Shown piece after piece: positions 24,125 through 35,615 of a stretch of 43,357 nucleotides of DNA. The notes beneath the pieces were generated by a model that saw nothing but the letters and a program-made list of their open reading frames with translations, did no database searches and was not told the DNA's origin. The position numbers were made by a program, and so were the translations under genes. Within the stretch, counting starts at the first letter, position 1. Each line of letters begins with the position of its first letter. This DNA is from Plantago elongata (lineage: Eukaryota > Streptophyta > Magnoliopsida > Lamiales > Plantaginaceae): assembly GCA_036897095.1 (NCBI GenBank), contig JAYMSP010000705.1:1-43357 (forward strand), in the 5' to 3' direction.

Positions 24125-24655
24125 TATTATCGAATATTATGTCATTTAATATAATATATTCGGCATAAAAGTTGGACCGTAAAAATTAATGGAATATGAA
24201 AATGTAGAGTTTATTCTTATTTATAATTGATCCCAAGTTGGGATCGAAATTTTTTATAATTATAACAAGTTTATTCTTTTATAGAGTTTTTAATGTAAAA
24301 ACAATAAGCATATTCTATTATTACTCTGTTCAAATATAATTTTTTTTATCATATTATTACTCTAAGAAAGATCAAGAAATATCAACTCTCAACTTTACCT
24401 ATCATTGTCATTTGTAAAAAAGCAGTATAACTGTGATGTATGTGCCTGTGTTAAGTTCACTTGTCTACTTTATTTGCTACTCAGAAACAAAAAAGTATAA
24501 TTTTCTATATCTGGTCCTGCAATAACTGTAGTCTGTAAATGAAGATGCATAAAGCTCCTCTGATCTACAGAAACATACTGTAAGTATAACCTCAACATTT
24601 CCTAACTAGGGAATATCTCAGAAAGGACTATTCCCAGGAGTTCAAACAACATTGA

Positions 24656-27600
24656 TCACTGATCTGAAGTAAAGGAAGATACAATATTCTTCTTCAATGT
24701 GAACTCATCAGCCTTTGCTGCACTGATTGACTGCATAAACGACATTAAGAAGACGATTCAGATTCTGATAGCTTAAACTGTTCTACAACAATGCTCATTT
24801 ATCATAGCAGAAAAAAGTGCTTAATTTTGATACTCCCAGGTCACAAGTCAGGCCCTTTATCATGACTTAGTGAAATGCTCAACAGATCTCCAGGGAACAA
24901 CTAAAATTTAAATTATGGATTTACGAGAACTTGGAAGTGATCATGTGGATTCAAGTTAACAGCTACATGGCAGAAGGGGAATTAGGTGATTACCTTGGCC
25001 AGCATGCGTTCCAATCGCTGAACTTCATTCTTTGCATACTCAGAACCTTTGGTAAGAATGCTCTTAGCCGCCTTGACATAGATTTTACCATATCTAAGAA
25101 ACAAGTTAAAGTAGATTTTGAATGTACTCCCCAAGTTCCAGATAAACAGTTCGACAAAAGCTCTGCTGGCAGATACGATTAATTTAAATGAATAATAAGT
25201 TACAAGATATTGTCAGAAACCTTGCACTAGGACCATCCAGCTTATCAGCTTCTTCCACCAATTTATTGAGTACAATTTCCTCTTCTCCATCTAAGGCACT
25301 AAAAAATTCCTTCACTAAGATATCAAGGGCCTCAACAATACCAGCCTGTTTGGAGGAAAGACACGTTTGTTAGAGAAAATAGTATCAAAGAGGAGCAATG
25401 CGATGTCAAATGGCCACTAACCTTAGAAGTCAGTTTCCCCTGTGCATCTCGGTGTGTGCCAGCCTTCTGATTTACAAAATTAACCAAGTCATTTAAATCT
25501 CGGCCACGACTATAATCTTCACCAGCCTTGTTGTTCTTTGGGAAGAATTTCAAGGTAGGATATCCACTCACACCAAACCTGCTCATCAGAAGATAATTTT
25601 CAGTCAGCATTGCTACGTTTTCTCTTTGCTACTATATTCTGTTGATGAACATATAAGCAAGTGGTCTCAATTCTAGTCTACAAGGCTGACAAAGTGGTAG
25701 AATAAAGAAAGAGGCAGCTTACTTCTGTGCGATATCCTTGTGCTTGTCAGCATCAACATTTGCAATGACAACATCTTCCTCTAGCTTGAATGCTTTTGCA
25801 AGCTTTTCATAAATCTACAGGTGCAAGAAAATGTAAGTTGTTTAACAGTATCAAATTTCCAGTCATGTTGCTCTTATAGTAGAAGGTAGATAACTCACAG
25901 GAGCAAGGCTCTTGCAATGTCCACACCTGGAAATAAAGAGGACCAAGAATTAATTATTACCCCATCCTAATCCAAACAAATAATCATGCTAAGTCCTACG
26001 ACACCTCAAATTACTCCAAGGGACTGAATGGGAGGAATTGTGCGAGCAAACTAACCAGGGTGCATAAAACTCAACGAGGACGTCCTTATTCTCATTAAGT
26101 GCAACCTCATCAAAATTGTCCGGAGTCAGGACTACAACATCTGAAGGTGCTGCAGCTATCTTGACATTTGTGCCTACAGGCAGAACATTGTCAGGGAATG
26201 AGGATATACGAGAGTAAAGACAAATTGAGCTAGTTAATAAACACATACTATATCTAACCATGCATACTACAGTATATAATTTCATTAGAAAGGCTTACCT
26301 AATTCACTATTTACAAACTCCGCAAGGGATTCTGCAGTTCTTCCACCTCCATACCTAATAAACAGAGAGCTCACTCGTGAAAAAAAAAACAAAGGAAAGA
26401 GGGAGCAAATTGTGTCTCAAAAATGCATTTTCTGGGGGAAAGAAAAACACAGACCAAACAGTTTTGTCTAGGCCGAAGACTTACTCTTTGGGCTCCAATG
26501 ACCCCTTAGGAAACCACTTGATGGTGGGATATCCAGAAACTCCATATTTGCTGCAGATATCCTTATGCTCATCACAATCGACCTAGAACAGAATGACCAT
26601 GTAATGTCATTGATTATAACATACTACTTCTACTTCTTAACTGCTAATCTTAAGAAAATGAAATACCAAAGCTATTAAGTTATACAAGATTCAAAGGTTT
26701 ATCGGTTTCTACAGAAACTAAACTGTTTCTCATTATAATATGCTACCATGATTCTAACTCTCACACTTAAACTATTATACATCCTAAAACCAAGTACAGA
26801 GGCTTTGTTTGTGTGCTTCTCAATCATAGCACCAAATGACACACATAAGAAGGTTGCATGAGCTTCAATCATTCATCAGAATGCAAAGTTGCAAACACAG
26901 AAATGATGTCTATCATGTCGAAAGATTTCCAAAATCGTCGTACTTTTTCTTCCTACCTGCATTACTTGTAACACAAGACGAATAAAATTAAAACATCTAG
27001 TCAAAGTCATAAATCACATCTGATCTCAGGCATTTCAAGTAATATCCATTGCCACGAAAAGACCGCCAGATTCTCTAGAGTCTAGAGTCTCTAGACAGAC
27101 ACGCACGTAGCTACACGGCATTACAAAAACATTCTTAGTACTCGTGAAACTCCTTAAGATCAATAATTTGACATTATACACACAAACTTAACAAGAACAT
27201 ATCGAGTTGATATAAGCAAACCTTTCCAATCAAAACAGATTTAGCTTTCTTGAAACTGGCCCCCAGCGTGTCATACTCAGGAGCAAGTTTTTTGTAGTGG
27301 CCACACCTGTAACAAAACAACTCAATTGTAAATCCAAAACGCAACATAATATATTGTGATACTTTTACAACTTTCACCTCTTAATTTCGATCTACGTTAG
27401 TATTATTTAGGCCAACAAAAATTGAATGAGCATGCCAGTATTATCTCATCTACAAAACAATCACTTGATCAAACAGATAATCATATATTGACAGACTCGA
27501 ACGACCAAAAATTCAAAAGCTAAGAAAAATGCAAACATGAACAAACAGGACGTTCGAATCACGCCAGATCATTCAATGATACAACTACGCTCAATCATCG

Positions 27601-27828
27601 ATCCATCATATTCCGAAAATGATATTAAATAAGAAGAGATCAATAGAGAGTCGAATCACATGCACAGTGATGTGAAGATGCATACCAAGGAGCATAGAAT
27701 TCGACAAGAGCTCCACGATCCTGACCAACCTCTTTCTCGAAATTGTCCTGAGTCAAAATGACCACGTCGGCGAATACAGATGACATGAAGAAGATCAATG
27801 TGAAGGTGACGAATAATGATTTCGACAT
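24656..27828 (-). CDS. PDIL2-1-like: ER protein disulfide isomerase, PDIL2-1 type, 11 exons, 358 aa; first active site CGHY
   Basis: ER-lumen thiol-disulfide oxidoreductase of the a-a'-D (ERp38/PDIL2) type, acting in folding of secretory proteins (family knowledge). Exons on the minus strand: 27828-27686, 27306-27222, 26582-26485, 26354-26299, 26173-26056, 25926-25899, 25814-25723, 25578-25422, 25345-25221, 25093-24994, 24730-24656. Every phase joins. A signal peptide covers residues 1-20 (cleavage near FA|DV). Thioredoxin domain a spans about 21-135, and its active site reads C49-G-H-Y52, with Tyr in place of the second Cys. Domain a' (about 138-250) has an intact C168-G-H-C171 on a 28-base microexon. 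Then comes the all-helical ERp29-like C-terminal domain (about 260-345). The C-terminus has no KDEL, as in other PDIL2-1 proteins. Length is close to Arabidopsis PDIL2-1. Apart from Tyr52, nothing looks damaged. Confidence 0.94.
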
Positions 27829-27920
27829 TGTTGTGGGTGTTTTTTAAATATAGACACTATGAATCGATGATGAAAGTGATTCTATAAAGAGCTTTTGTGG
27901 CGTATTGGGAGTTCAATTAA

Positions 27921-27930
27921 GGTATTTATA
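27921..27930 (-). promoter_or_regulatory. TATA box of the PDI gene
   Basis: On the minus strand, TATAAATACC lies about 93 bases upstream of the ATG, implying a leader of roughly 60 bases. I saw no clear ER-stress element (CCAAT-N9/10-CACG or ATTGG-N-CCACG type) in the next 150 bases upstream. Confidence 0.7.
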
Positions 27931-29562
27931 GTGGCGCGTTGGTTGCTACTTCAGGTACGTAGCATGGATCAGGACTGTTGCTTTGGTTTGATTCAGCTAC
28001 ACTTTTGTATCCAACTGTTTTCTTGGAGTTTTCTAGCTTAAATTAACTTGCCATGTTAACTTTTTTGGCTTTTTGTACGATTAAATTACTTCCTCATTAT
28101 AGTAAAATTAATTATATGATGGCAAAGACGTATATTTTGGTAATACACGTTTGCTTTATACGTCTTTAATTTAATTTAAAATTAATTTATCTAAAATTCT
28201 GAAAGATCTTGACCTGAGAAGTTGTTATTGATAGAAATAAAAGGAATACTTTTATGTCTGGTGAATGGATTCTAGTTGCTTTATTAGTTTACAAATATAC
28301 ATACTAAAACTTGAGATGTTTTAGTTTAAAAGTTTAAACATCGTACTTAAAATGATAATGTATCCGCATATGTGATGTTATAATTATGTAAGAATGATGT
28401 CTTTCAGTTATATCCATATAATTTTATCATATCCATTTTATGATGTAATTAGAAATGATACACCGCGCTAAGCGCAGTATCTATAAATTTTATAAAATTA
28501 ATTGAATTTAGGTCACATGTACACTCACATATTATATTTCATGATACATTAGTATTTTGGATGGGTAAATGCAAAAGAATTCTACATATTTATGTACACA
28601 AGTTATAATTTATAAAGTAACGGGATTTTGAATATTACTAACTCATAACTGAAATAGTCTCTTCACTTTATTTGTTGGGTAAGTTGACTAGACCAACTTA
28701 AAATTAGTAATTTGTATGTAAATGTTGACATTTTACTATTACTTATAAAGTGTGAGGTGTCTCCATCATTTAATAGTTTATGGAGTTATGCGAGATAAAT
28801 ATAATCATAAATATAAATATTTTTAAAAGAACGATAGAATACAAATACTTATGTGCAAAAATGAAATACATTGGCATGCAATGTAATGCCCCGAGTCTTG
28901 TTAATGGTTACAATACTAGAAAAAATCAAAAGTCCAAGACTGCCCATAAACAATTAACATCATCTAAATCATTCTAGCTTTGTTTATTTTCCTTAACCCA
29001 ATCAACAAACACAACGTTCACCTGGACTAATCCTATTTAACATGTTCTAAAGTGCTTTTAATTCCTTTAGAAAATATATTTTGGACTGCATCTGTAAAAA
29101 CTCTAAAGGAGTGCTACGTGTGGTGTAATGTTGTGAGCAGAGGAACTTTAAAATAATATTTTTAAGTAGTTGGTTGCTAGAAAATAGATAGGAAGTGCTA
29201 AACAAAGTGCAATATTAAACGACACTTTAACGAGTGAAATGATATTTAACATGACAAATTAAAGATTTATTTTTATTATCGTAGATAGAGAAGATATTAA
29301 ATAAATTATAAAACTGAAACAACACTTTTAAAAGTATAATAATACTTTAACAGGATAATAATAGATTTAATATTGTGTTAATACTTTGTGAAGAAGTTTA
29401 ATATCATAATTTTGTCATATCAGTATTGTTTCATTTTTGTGTTCCAAAGAGAGTTGAAACTTGAAAGGTTTTATAAGTATAGACAATAGTAGTAGAAATA
29501 TTTTGTTTCACCATGGTACGTTTGAAGCAGTTGATAAAACCACGTGTACAAATTGTGCATGG
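27931..29562. other. AT-rich intergenic region
   Basis: Holds the PDI promoter at its left side and otherwise no recognisable gene. The small plus-strand frame at 28780-28977 has no family signature. A hairpin with Helitron-like features is listed separately (28449-28482). Confidence 0.5.
28449..28482 (-). mobile_element. candidate Helitron 3' terminus
   Basis: Read on the minus strand, a GC-rich hairpin (GCGCTTAGCGC) is followed about 15 bases later by CTAA and then T, matching the Helitron 3' pattern of hairpin, CTRR and a T target base. No 5' TC terminus or Rep/helicase sequence was found, so this may be a fragment or coincidence. Confidence 0.3.
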
Positions 29563-29837
29563 TTATTAAATGTCAGAAGGAAAATAAAAATTAAGAAACC
29601 TTTTGTTATTAAATGTCAGAAGGAACATAAAAATTAAAAAACCTTAAGGAAAATAAAAATTAAAAAACCTAAATTGTCCCTGGTTATTAAATGTCAGAAG
29701 GAAAATAAAAATTAAGAAACCATTTGTTATTAAAAAACCTAAATTGTGCATGTTATTAAATGTCAGAAGGAAAATAAAAATTAAGAAACCATTTGTTATT
29801 AAATGTCAGAAGGAACATAAAAATTAAAAAACCTTAA
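29563..29837. repeat. tandem repeat array, five units of about 40 bp
   Basis: TTATTAAATGTCAGAAGGAA followed by A/C-ATAAAAATTAA-G/A-AAACC begins at 29563, 29606, 29684, 29753 and 29796. Partial units fill the spacers. The first pair and the last pair are nearly identical, including the preceding GTGCATG, indicating a higher-order duplication. The array ends a few bases from the tRNA terminator. Confidence 0.9.
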
Positions 29838-29839
29838 AT

Positions 29840-29843
29840 AAAA
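29840..29843 (-). terminator. RNA polymerase III terminator of tRNA-Pro
   Basis: On the minus strand, TTTT follows directly after the last tRNA base. Confidence 0.8.
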
Positions 29844-29915
29844 GGGGTGTTCCGAGAATCGAACTCGGGACCTCTCGCACCCGAAGCGAGAATCATACCA
29901 CTAGACCAAACACCC
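29844..29915 (-). tRNA. trnP-CGG: tRNA-Pro(CGG)
   Basis: 72 bases fold into a full cloverleaf. The acceptor stem is GGGTGTT paired with AACACCC, with discriminator C. The D arm carries the A box (TGGTCTAGTGGTA). The anticodon stem CTCGC/GCGAG encloses loop TTCGGGT with anticodon CGG. The T arm is CCGAG-TTCGATT-CTCGG and carries the B box. No intron is present and CCA is not encoded, as expected for a nuclear gene. It is intact in every stem. Confidence 0.97.
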
Positions 29916-31133
29916 ATTTACATTCGCAAACTACTATTAACTTATATTATTAGGTGATACAATAAAATCAAAAGTTTGATAGTCCAACTAATTGGGTAGA
30001 TGATGCTGGGAAATAATCAGACACTACAATTTTCCTTAATGATAATCCAACTCCTTTCTCAATGATTTAATTTTGTATCTCAAATGTAATATTTTCATTT
30101 TTTTTATATAGTTTACATAGATGTACGTCATTTCTATTACATTTTACATATATTCTACATCAAACTTTAAAAGTAACGTATATAGATTTGCGTATTAAAC
30201 TTTCACCACGAATGTATTTACCTTTACACGTTAACTATAATTTGTCATTTCAATCTTTAGTACATATATTTCTTCACTCTGTAGCTTTCATTTTCAGAAA
30301 GACCGAATCATTGGAAGTTTTGGGAAAAACCGTTTCAGATTTCAACATATATATAATTATTATGCTTGTTGTTCATTTTCTAGTTGGTACAACTTCTCGA
30401 GAGAACTTAATTGGATGAATCGCATTTTCCAAATGCATTCATATATGTTTGTACTTACTTACAACAACCTAGCTAATTTGGAAATATTAGAATGCCAATG
30501 ATCTCTACTTCTCTACTTGTCTATAAATAGTGTACCTCATCAATGTGATTATCCACTACGCAATCTAATACCATTGTATATCATCATAACCATACTGTGA
30601 TCAGAGTATTAGATGCAAGAATAAATACAAAAAATTACACTTTAAAATAATAAATTAAAATTAAAATAAAGTAGAAATTAAAAATATAAAATAGATGTTG
30701 GTTGGTATATATTGATGGTGTGTAATGTCGTTTTAATATTTGTATTATTACACCTTGTAGTTTAATCATTTTTTATACTATGCCTACTTTAACTTAACTT
30801 AATAATGAATTTATATTTTTACGGAAACAGAAGAAAATATTTAATTGTAAAAAAAGAAAATATTTAAGTAAATAACTAATTTTTTACTTTACTAAATATA
30901 AATAACTTAAGTGAATTTATAATGTTTGACACCAAATATAAAATTTTTCATATGATTTGTTTCAAATTAATAAAGAAATTAAACAATCATTATTTAACGT
31001 TTTTAGATCATCATATATGAACTAATTAAATTTTATAAAAACATAACTTATCTAAAAATACATATATTTAACAACTATAACAAACAAACTAATTTAAATA
31101 AAATACTATTTGACATCTATATACATATATAAA
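29916..31133. other. intergenic DNA with the displaced promoter of small-gene copy 1
   Basis: Very AT-rich. TATAAATA at 30522-30529 and its surroundings (CTACTTGTCTATAAATA) match the promoter of the second small-gene copy (TTGTCTATAAATA, 35611-35623). In copy 2 the ATG follows about 110 bases after TATA. Here the recognisable coding part starts some 650 bases after it, because about 500 bases of unrelated AT-rich DNA (about 30620-31170) intervene. The 76-residue frame at 30188-30418 has no recognised family. Confidence 0.5.
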
Positions 31134-31415
31134 ATGGGCCCCGAAACAAGTTGGGCCTTGTGCGGAGGGCTTCTCACATGTTCAGATCCGGACCTGAGAA
31201 GCGGCTGTTGTTCGATGAGGAGCTCCTGCAGTTCCATCGCCCCAAAGAAGGAAAACATTGTCACTCCGAAAAAAGAAGCAGTGATTACGCCCAGAGCAGA
31301 AGCCGTCGTGAAGCCAGAGAATCGCACCACTGGCGACAATGCAACTGCAGAAGCTGTGGCAGTTAAAGCTGGAGTCAAGAAAGAACCTGTTAAGGTTCAG
31401 GCCAATGTTAATTAG
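31134..31415 (+). CDS. unrecognised small Lys/Glu/Ala/Val-rich protein, copy 1, possibly disrupted
   Basis: The frame from the first ATG (31134) gives 93 residues. From about residue 19 it aligns with copy 2 (35730-35957): C-C-S-M-R-S-S-C, then VTPKKEAV, NRTT, NATAEAVAVK and KKEPVKVQ are shared. The first 18 or so residues have no counterpart in copy 2 and come from inserted DNA, and the ATG used by copy 2 is absent. The 3' UTR is shared with copy 2 for about 160 bases (AGCCAGTTATCTATGATCAG onward, ending near TTATTGGCTTTTAATAGTAT). I do not recognise the family. It may be a pseudogene that has lost its start and promoter proximity. Confidence 0.5.
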   Translation: MGPETSWALCGGLLTCSDPDLRSGCCSMRSSCSSIAPKKENIVTPKKEAVITPRAEAVVKPENRTTGDNATAEAVAVKAGVKKEPVKVQANVN

Positions 31416-32735
31416 TTCATTAGCCAGTTATCTATGATCAGAAGAATAAAGTAATAGTCGTAGTATGGTTAAGCTTCATACCTAAAGTATAAAAGCAATA
31501 ACTTGTACTGATCTCTATAGAGACATTCATGCTTCAATAATTAATAGAAATCTTATTGGCTTTTAATAGTATTTATGTGGAATATTATCGGTGATTGGTG
31601 TGTTCCGTGATCTAGTTAGGTGTGAACTTCGACATGCTATATCTCTATTTTCGGGGTCTCTCCTCGAAGAAAGTTATAAGGTTGTAGCTAAGTTTAGAGC
31701 AACATATGACAGGTTGCGACAAATAAAACTCGAAACTATTTTATTTTAAATCTCTTGTTCCTTATTTGTATTACTCGTGTTATTATTGCTTTAGTACTCT
31801 TCATTTCTTCCGTACTCTCACTTCATTATCTTTTCTTCATACTCACTAAATCTTTGGGACTTAACCTCTTTTATGTTCTCTCTTTATTCTCTAGATTGAG
31901 TGAGCCGGATATGTAGGAAATCGGGTGTTTCTAGTAGCCACTACCATATTGTGACATATATAAGCTCAGTGAGTGTGTGAATCAGTTGCAGTAGTCAACT
32001 TAGGTTTAGTGTTTTTTGACAAGAAGCTTAACGAAGTTTATGTCAAGACGGTGTGTTTCTAGTTTTCCAAACGTTGAGCTTGTAATCGAAACCTAAGTTT
32101 GAATGTAAATTTGTGTGGTTGTCCTTGCTGTCCGTTTCAGGCTTTATTCTATCAAGGTTTATTTTTTCAATGTAGCGTCGACTTAATATAGCCGAGTATC
32201 TTTTAGGCCGATTGCCATAAATGATGTACCTTATAATTGTTTCAAATATTATTTTTATATTTAATATATATTCAATTGAAATAAAAATAAAAGAGAAACT
32301 TAAAATGAAGATATAAAACAAAATATATAAACGAAAATTGAAAGAACAAATGTAAGAGAGGAGAAGCAAGAAAGAAATGACGGTGATAAACAAATGCAGA
32401 GAGGAAGGAAAATAAAAGCAAGAAGCAAACGGCAACGCAGCAAAACAACTTTTAAGTTGAAAAAAAAGAAGAGTCGGGGGATGGGCTGCGCCCCAAACTT
32501 GTTCATGCCAACGCGAGTCCCAACACCGTTGCAATTCAATTTTACAACATTATTGGAGAAGGCCTAACACTTAAATGACAATATTCTCCTTCAAATACAA
32601 CATATAGATGCATTGTTTTAACATTTAAATTGACATAAATATAAGTAAAATGTATACAAACTTCACCCTAAAGTAAGATATGGAATAACATTATATAGGT
32701 TGATTTTTTTTTTTAATATGTGAAAAAAGAAAGAT
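31416..32735. other. 3' UTR of small-gene copy 1, then repeat-rich intergenic DNA
   Basis: 31416-31575 is the duplicated 3' UTR. Beyond it no gene is supported. The minus-strand frames at 32043-32539 are low-complexity Phe/Leu/Ser-rich and lack a family match. A GC-richer patch (32470-32525) containing GGGGGATGGGCTGCGCCCC resembles transposon debris. Confidence 0.45.
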
Positions 32736-32860
32736 TTAGGTGACTGTTTGGGATGCAATTTAAATTGGTAAAAATCAATTCAAATTGTCCGTTTTAATTA
32801 TAAAACTGACTATTTAAATTGACTTTTGCCAATTCAAATTCTATGTCAATCATACCCTAA
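32736..32860. mobile_element. short foldback/MITE-like element
   Basis: The element begins TTAGG and ends CCTAA. The left arm has CAATTTAAATTGGTAAAAATC; the right arm's reverse complement has GAATTTGAATTGGCAAAAGTC, so the arms fold on each other around a short centre near 32800. Non-coding; superfamily not assigned. Confidence 0.6.
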
Positions 32861-33304
32861 ATATCTGAATTGTGAATTGCTATAATAAGGCAACAAATAG
32901 CGGAATAAACAAAGTAAGGGAAATTATCTAATAAAATGTTATGTGGCGAACTTTGAACGATCATTTGCCATTGCCTCTTCTTTCAAGTTCCACCATTAAA
33001 TTTTGCGCAACCTTTAACGAAGTTAGATGTATAATCTTCTTGACAGTACAATTCTTTTAAAAAATTCTCACTATTATAATCGTGCTATTACAGTTAATTG
33101 GTTATATTACATTAAATATATTTAAAATATTTACAAATCAATTAATACATAGTCTCATTACTCATCAACTTAATATATTATAACGTTAGCATATACTATA
33201 ACACAAACTTGCTTCTATAGAAATTGAATCTATGATATCTGAAATCATGTCACATCAACCTAACAAAATGAGCTAGGTTTTATTGGCACGGTATAACTTA
33301 CTCA

Positions 33305-33415
33305 GCTCCCTCCATCCCGTGAAATGAGATACAAAATTTTTCGACGCTGTTTTTAATGCAGTCAATTATTTATTGTTATAATATGTATATTAAATTAGTC
33401 GGATAACTCGTTATT
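33305..33415. mobile_element. truncated Stowaway-like MITE
   Basis: CTCCCTCCATCCCGTGAAAT followed by CTGTTTTTAATG and ATTTATTGTTATAATATG matches, in the same order, the reverse complement of the right half of the MITE at 23906-24124. The other half is missing and copia sequence begins about 25 bases later. Confidence 0.7.
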
Positions 33416-33439
33416 TGTTTATCGACACGGAGCTTATAT

Positions 33440-34397
33440 GACATACATTCTACTCTATGTTGATGACATTGTCTGGCATCGTCTTCTCACTCCCTTCGTC
33501 GTTCGATTATGACTCTTCTTGCCTCGGAGTTTGCAAAGAAAGATCTCGATGCATTGAATTATTTTCTTGGTATTAGTGTAACTCGACACAAGCAGGGAAT
33601 GTTTCTATCGCAATGCAAATATGCAGAAGACATCATTGAGCGCGCATGAATGTCCTCTTGCAAGCCATCCTTGACTCAGGTGGATATGAAACCGAAGGTC
33701 AGTAGCTCTACAGGTCGTCCGGTCTTAGATCCTACGCAGTATAGGAGTTTGGCTGGTGCTCTCCAATACCTGACTTTTACTCGTCCATATATCTCTTATG
33801 CGGTTCAGCAAGTATGCCTCCATATGCATGATCCTTGTGACAGTCATATGAATGCTCTTAAGCGAATTCTTCGGTATCTCCAGGGCACTCTAGCATTGGG
33901 TCTACATCTTTATTCGTTGTCATATGCAAATCTGACCGCCTACACAGATGCTGATTGGGTGGATGCCCGGATACACGCAGTTCGAATTCTGGTTACTGTG
34001 TATTTCTTTGAGATAACTTGATCTCTTGGTCCTCAAAATGCCAACCAACGTTATCAAGATCAAATGCTGAGGCAAAGTATCGAGGTGTTGCTAATGTTGT
34101 TGTAGAATCATGTTGGCTGCGTAATCTGCTATTGGAACTACACTGTCCGATTCAAAGCAACTTTGGTCTATTGTGATAATATTAGTGTTGTTTATCTTTC
34201 GGGAAATCCAGTACAACATCAGCGAACTAATCATATAGAGAGTTTGTGAAAAGGTTGCTAAAGGACAAGTTCGAGTACTTCATGTTCCTACTCGTTATCA
34301 GATTGTGGACATTTTTACTAAGGGACTTCCACATGTTTTATTTGATGATTGTAGGGACAGTCTCAGTGTTCGTGGCCCTCCAGTTTCGAATGCGGGG
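33440..34397 (+). pseudogene. Ty1/copia pol remnant (end of reverse transcriptase and RNase H), degenerate
   Basis: Translation shows the reverse-transcriptase YVDD box (about 33457-33468), then NYFLG-like sequence. A 123-residue open segment at 33650-34021 contains YRSLAGALQYLTFTRP and HMNALKRILRYLQGT, typical of the copia RT/RNase H boundary, and the RNase H TDADW motif. Downstream, RNase H sequence continues only in changing frames with stops. Everything 5' of the YVDD region (gag, protease, integrase) is absent. It runs directly into a polypurine-like tract and the 3' LTR. Confidence 0.9.
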
Positions 34398-34570
34398 TGT
34401 GATAGAATATGTAAATATTAGGTAGAATATTTATCATATTAGTAGTCTAGTAGAATAGAGTTAGTATACTTTAGCTATAATATTAGATTCCTTATCCTAT
34501 TGTAACTTGTTTAATATTTCGTGTATATAACACGGTGAATTAATAGAGAGAATCACAGACTCAATTTTCA
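34398..34570 (+). mobile_element. 3' LTR of the truncated copia element
   Basis: Starts TGTGATAGAATATG directly after a polypurine-tract-like GCGGGG (34393-34397) and ends near TTTTCA (34570), giving TG...CA ends and about 173 bases, short but normal for copia. It contains a TATA-like GTATATAAC. No matching 5' LTR occurs in the window. Confidence 0.7.
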
Positions 34571-35610
34571 TAATTTTATAGATATAATTAACAACTTGAC
34601 AAAAGGGCAACAACTAATATCAATCTTAAGAACGTGAACATTTAAATTATAACTCTAACATTAGCTCATAAACGTAAATTGAACCTAGAGAAACTTGTCT
34701 GAAAAGAAATTTATAAAAGTTTCTAATCAATAAAACGTCTCACGTCATAGCTGGAAGAAGAAAATTGATGGATGTCTAAAGAAGAAGAAGAGTAACGTGT
34801 TTGCAGTCTATAATCTGTATATGCCAGAAATTAGAATTGGGTTAAATTAAGGATGAGCTTAAAGAGGGATTAGAAGGTGGGCTTATAAGAGTAATTGAAC
34901 TGAAAGAGGGTTGGGTTCACTTAGATAGAATAAGAACGAACTTTCATTCTAACACGTTTAAATTCGAATAATGAATTTTTGAATTGTTACACGTTGTGAG
35001 ACAATTATAAATAATTTGATACGAAATGAAGTTTATTTCTTTTATATGTAGACTAGCATTTACGTAAAACACTATATTTATTAAGAATTTTTATAAATAG
35101 ATGAATTTGTGAATTTTGAAAGTATTTGAAAATAATGAATAAAAGGAGAAATTTACGCAAATGCGATTCGAACCATGCATCTTATACTTAAACAACAGCA
35201 CATATACATACTGGATTTAAATTAAATAATTAAGATTGATGGATGAAATTTAAATTGAACTATAAGATTAGAAAATATTATTGAATTATTATATTACTTT
35301 GAAAAAATAATTCCGAAACTATTTAAAGGATTTAAATGGAACCCGACCAATCTGGTCTCTGTAACCTGAGCTTCCATTAAGAATTTAAGATGGTTATGCA
35401 AAACTAGTGGCAATATATACTATCATAATATAACGTAAATTTATGTGAGTGCGTGAGAAAGCTGAAAAGTCGACAAGTTTTTGGTACATTATTATGAACA
35501 AGTTGTGCAGTGAAGTTCAATGGATTTCAAATGCGTTGATTCATGTTACTTGTACTTGAGAATTAAGATTCCAAATGCACTGGACATGGAATACAAATAA
35601 TCTTCAGTAC
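34571..35610. other. AT-rich intergenic DNA
   Basis: No gene or defined repeat was recognised. The right end grades into the promoter of small-gene copy 2. Confidence 0.5.
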
Positions 35611-35615
35611 TTGTC

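Noticed and set aside
29563-29837. CRISPR-like array
   Set aside because: The units are adjacent or separated by partial units without unique spacers, and the genome is plant nuclear.
32043-32539. 163-residue minus-strand hydrophobic frame as a membrane protein
   Set aside because: Composition is low-complexity Phe/Leu/Ser/Ile, as expected by chance in such AT-rich DNA, with an overlapping alternative frame and no family motif.
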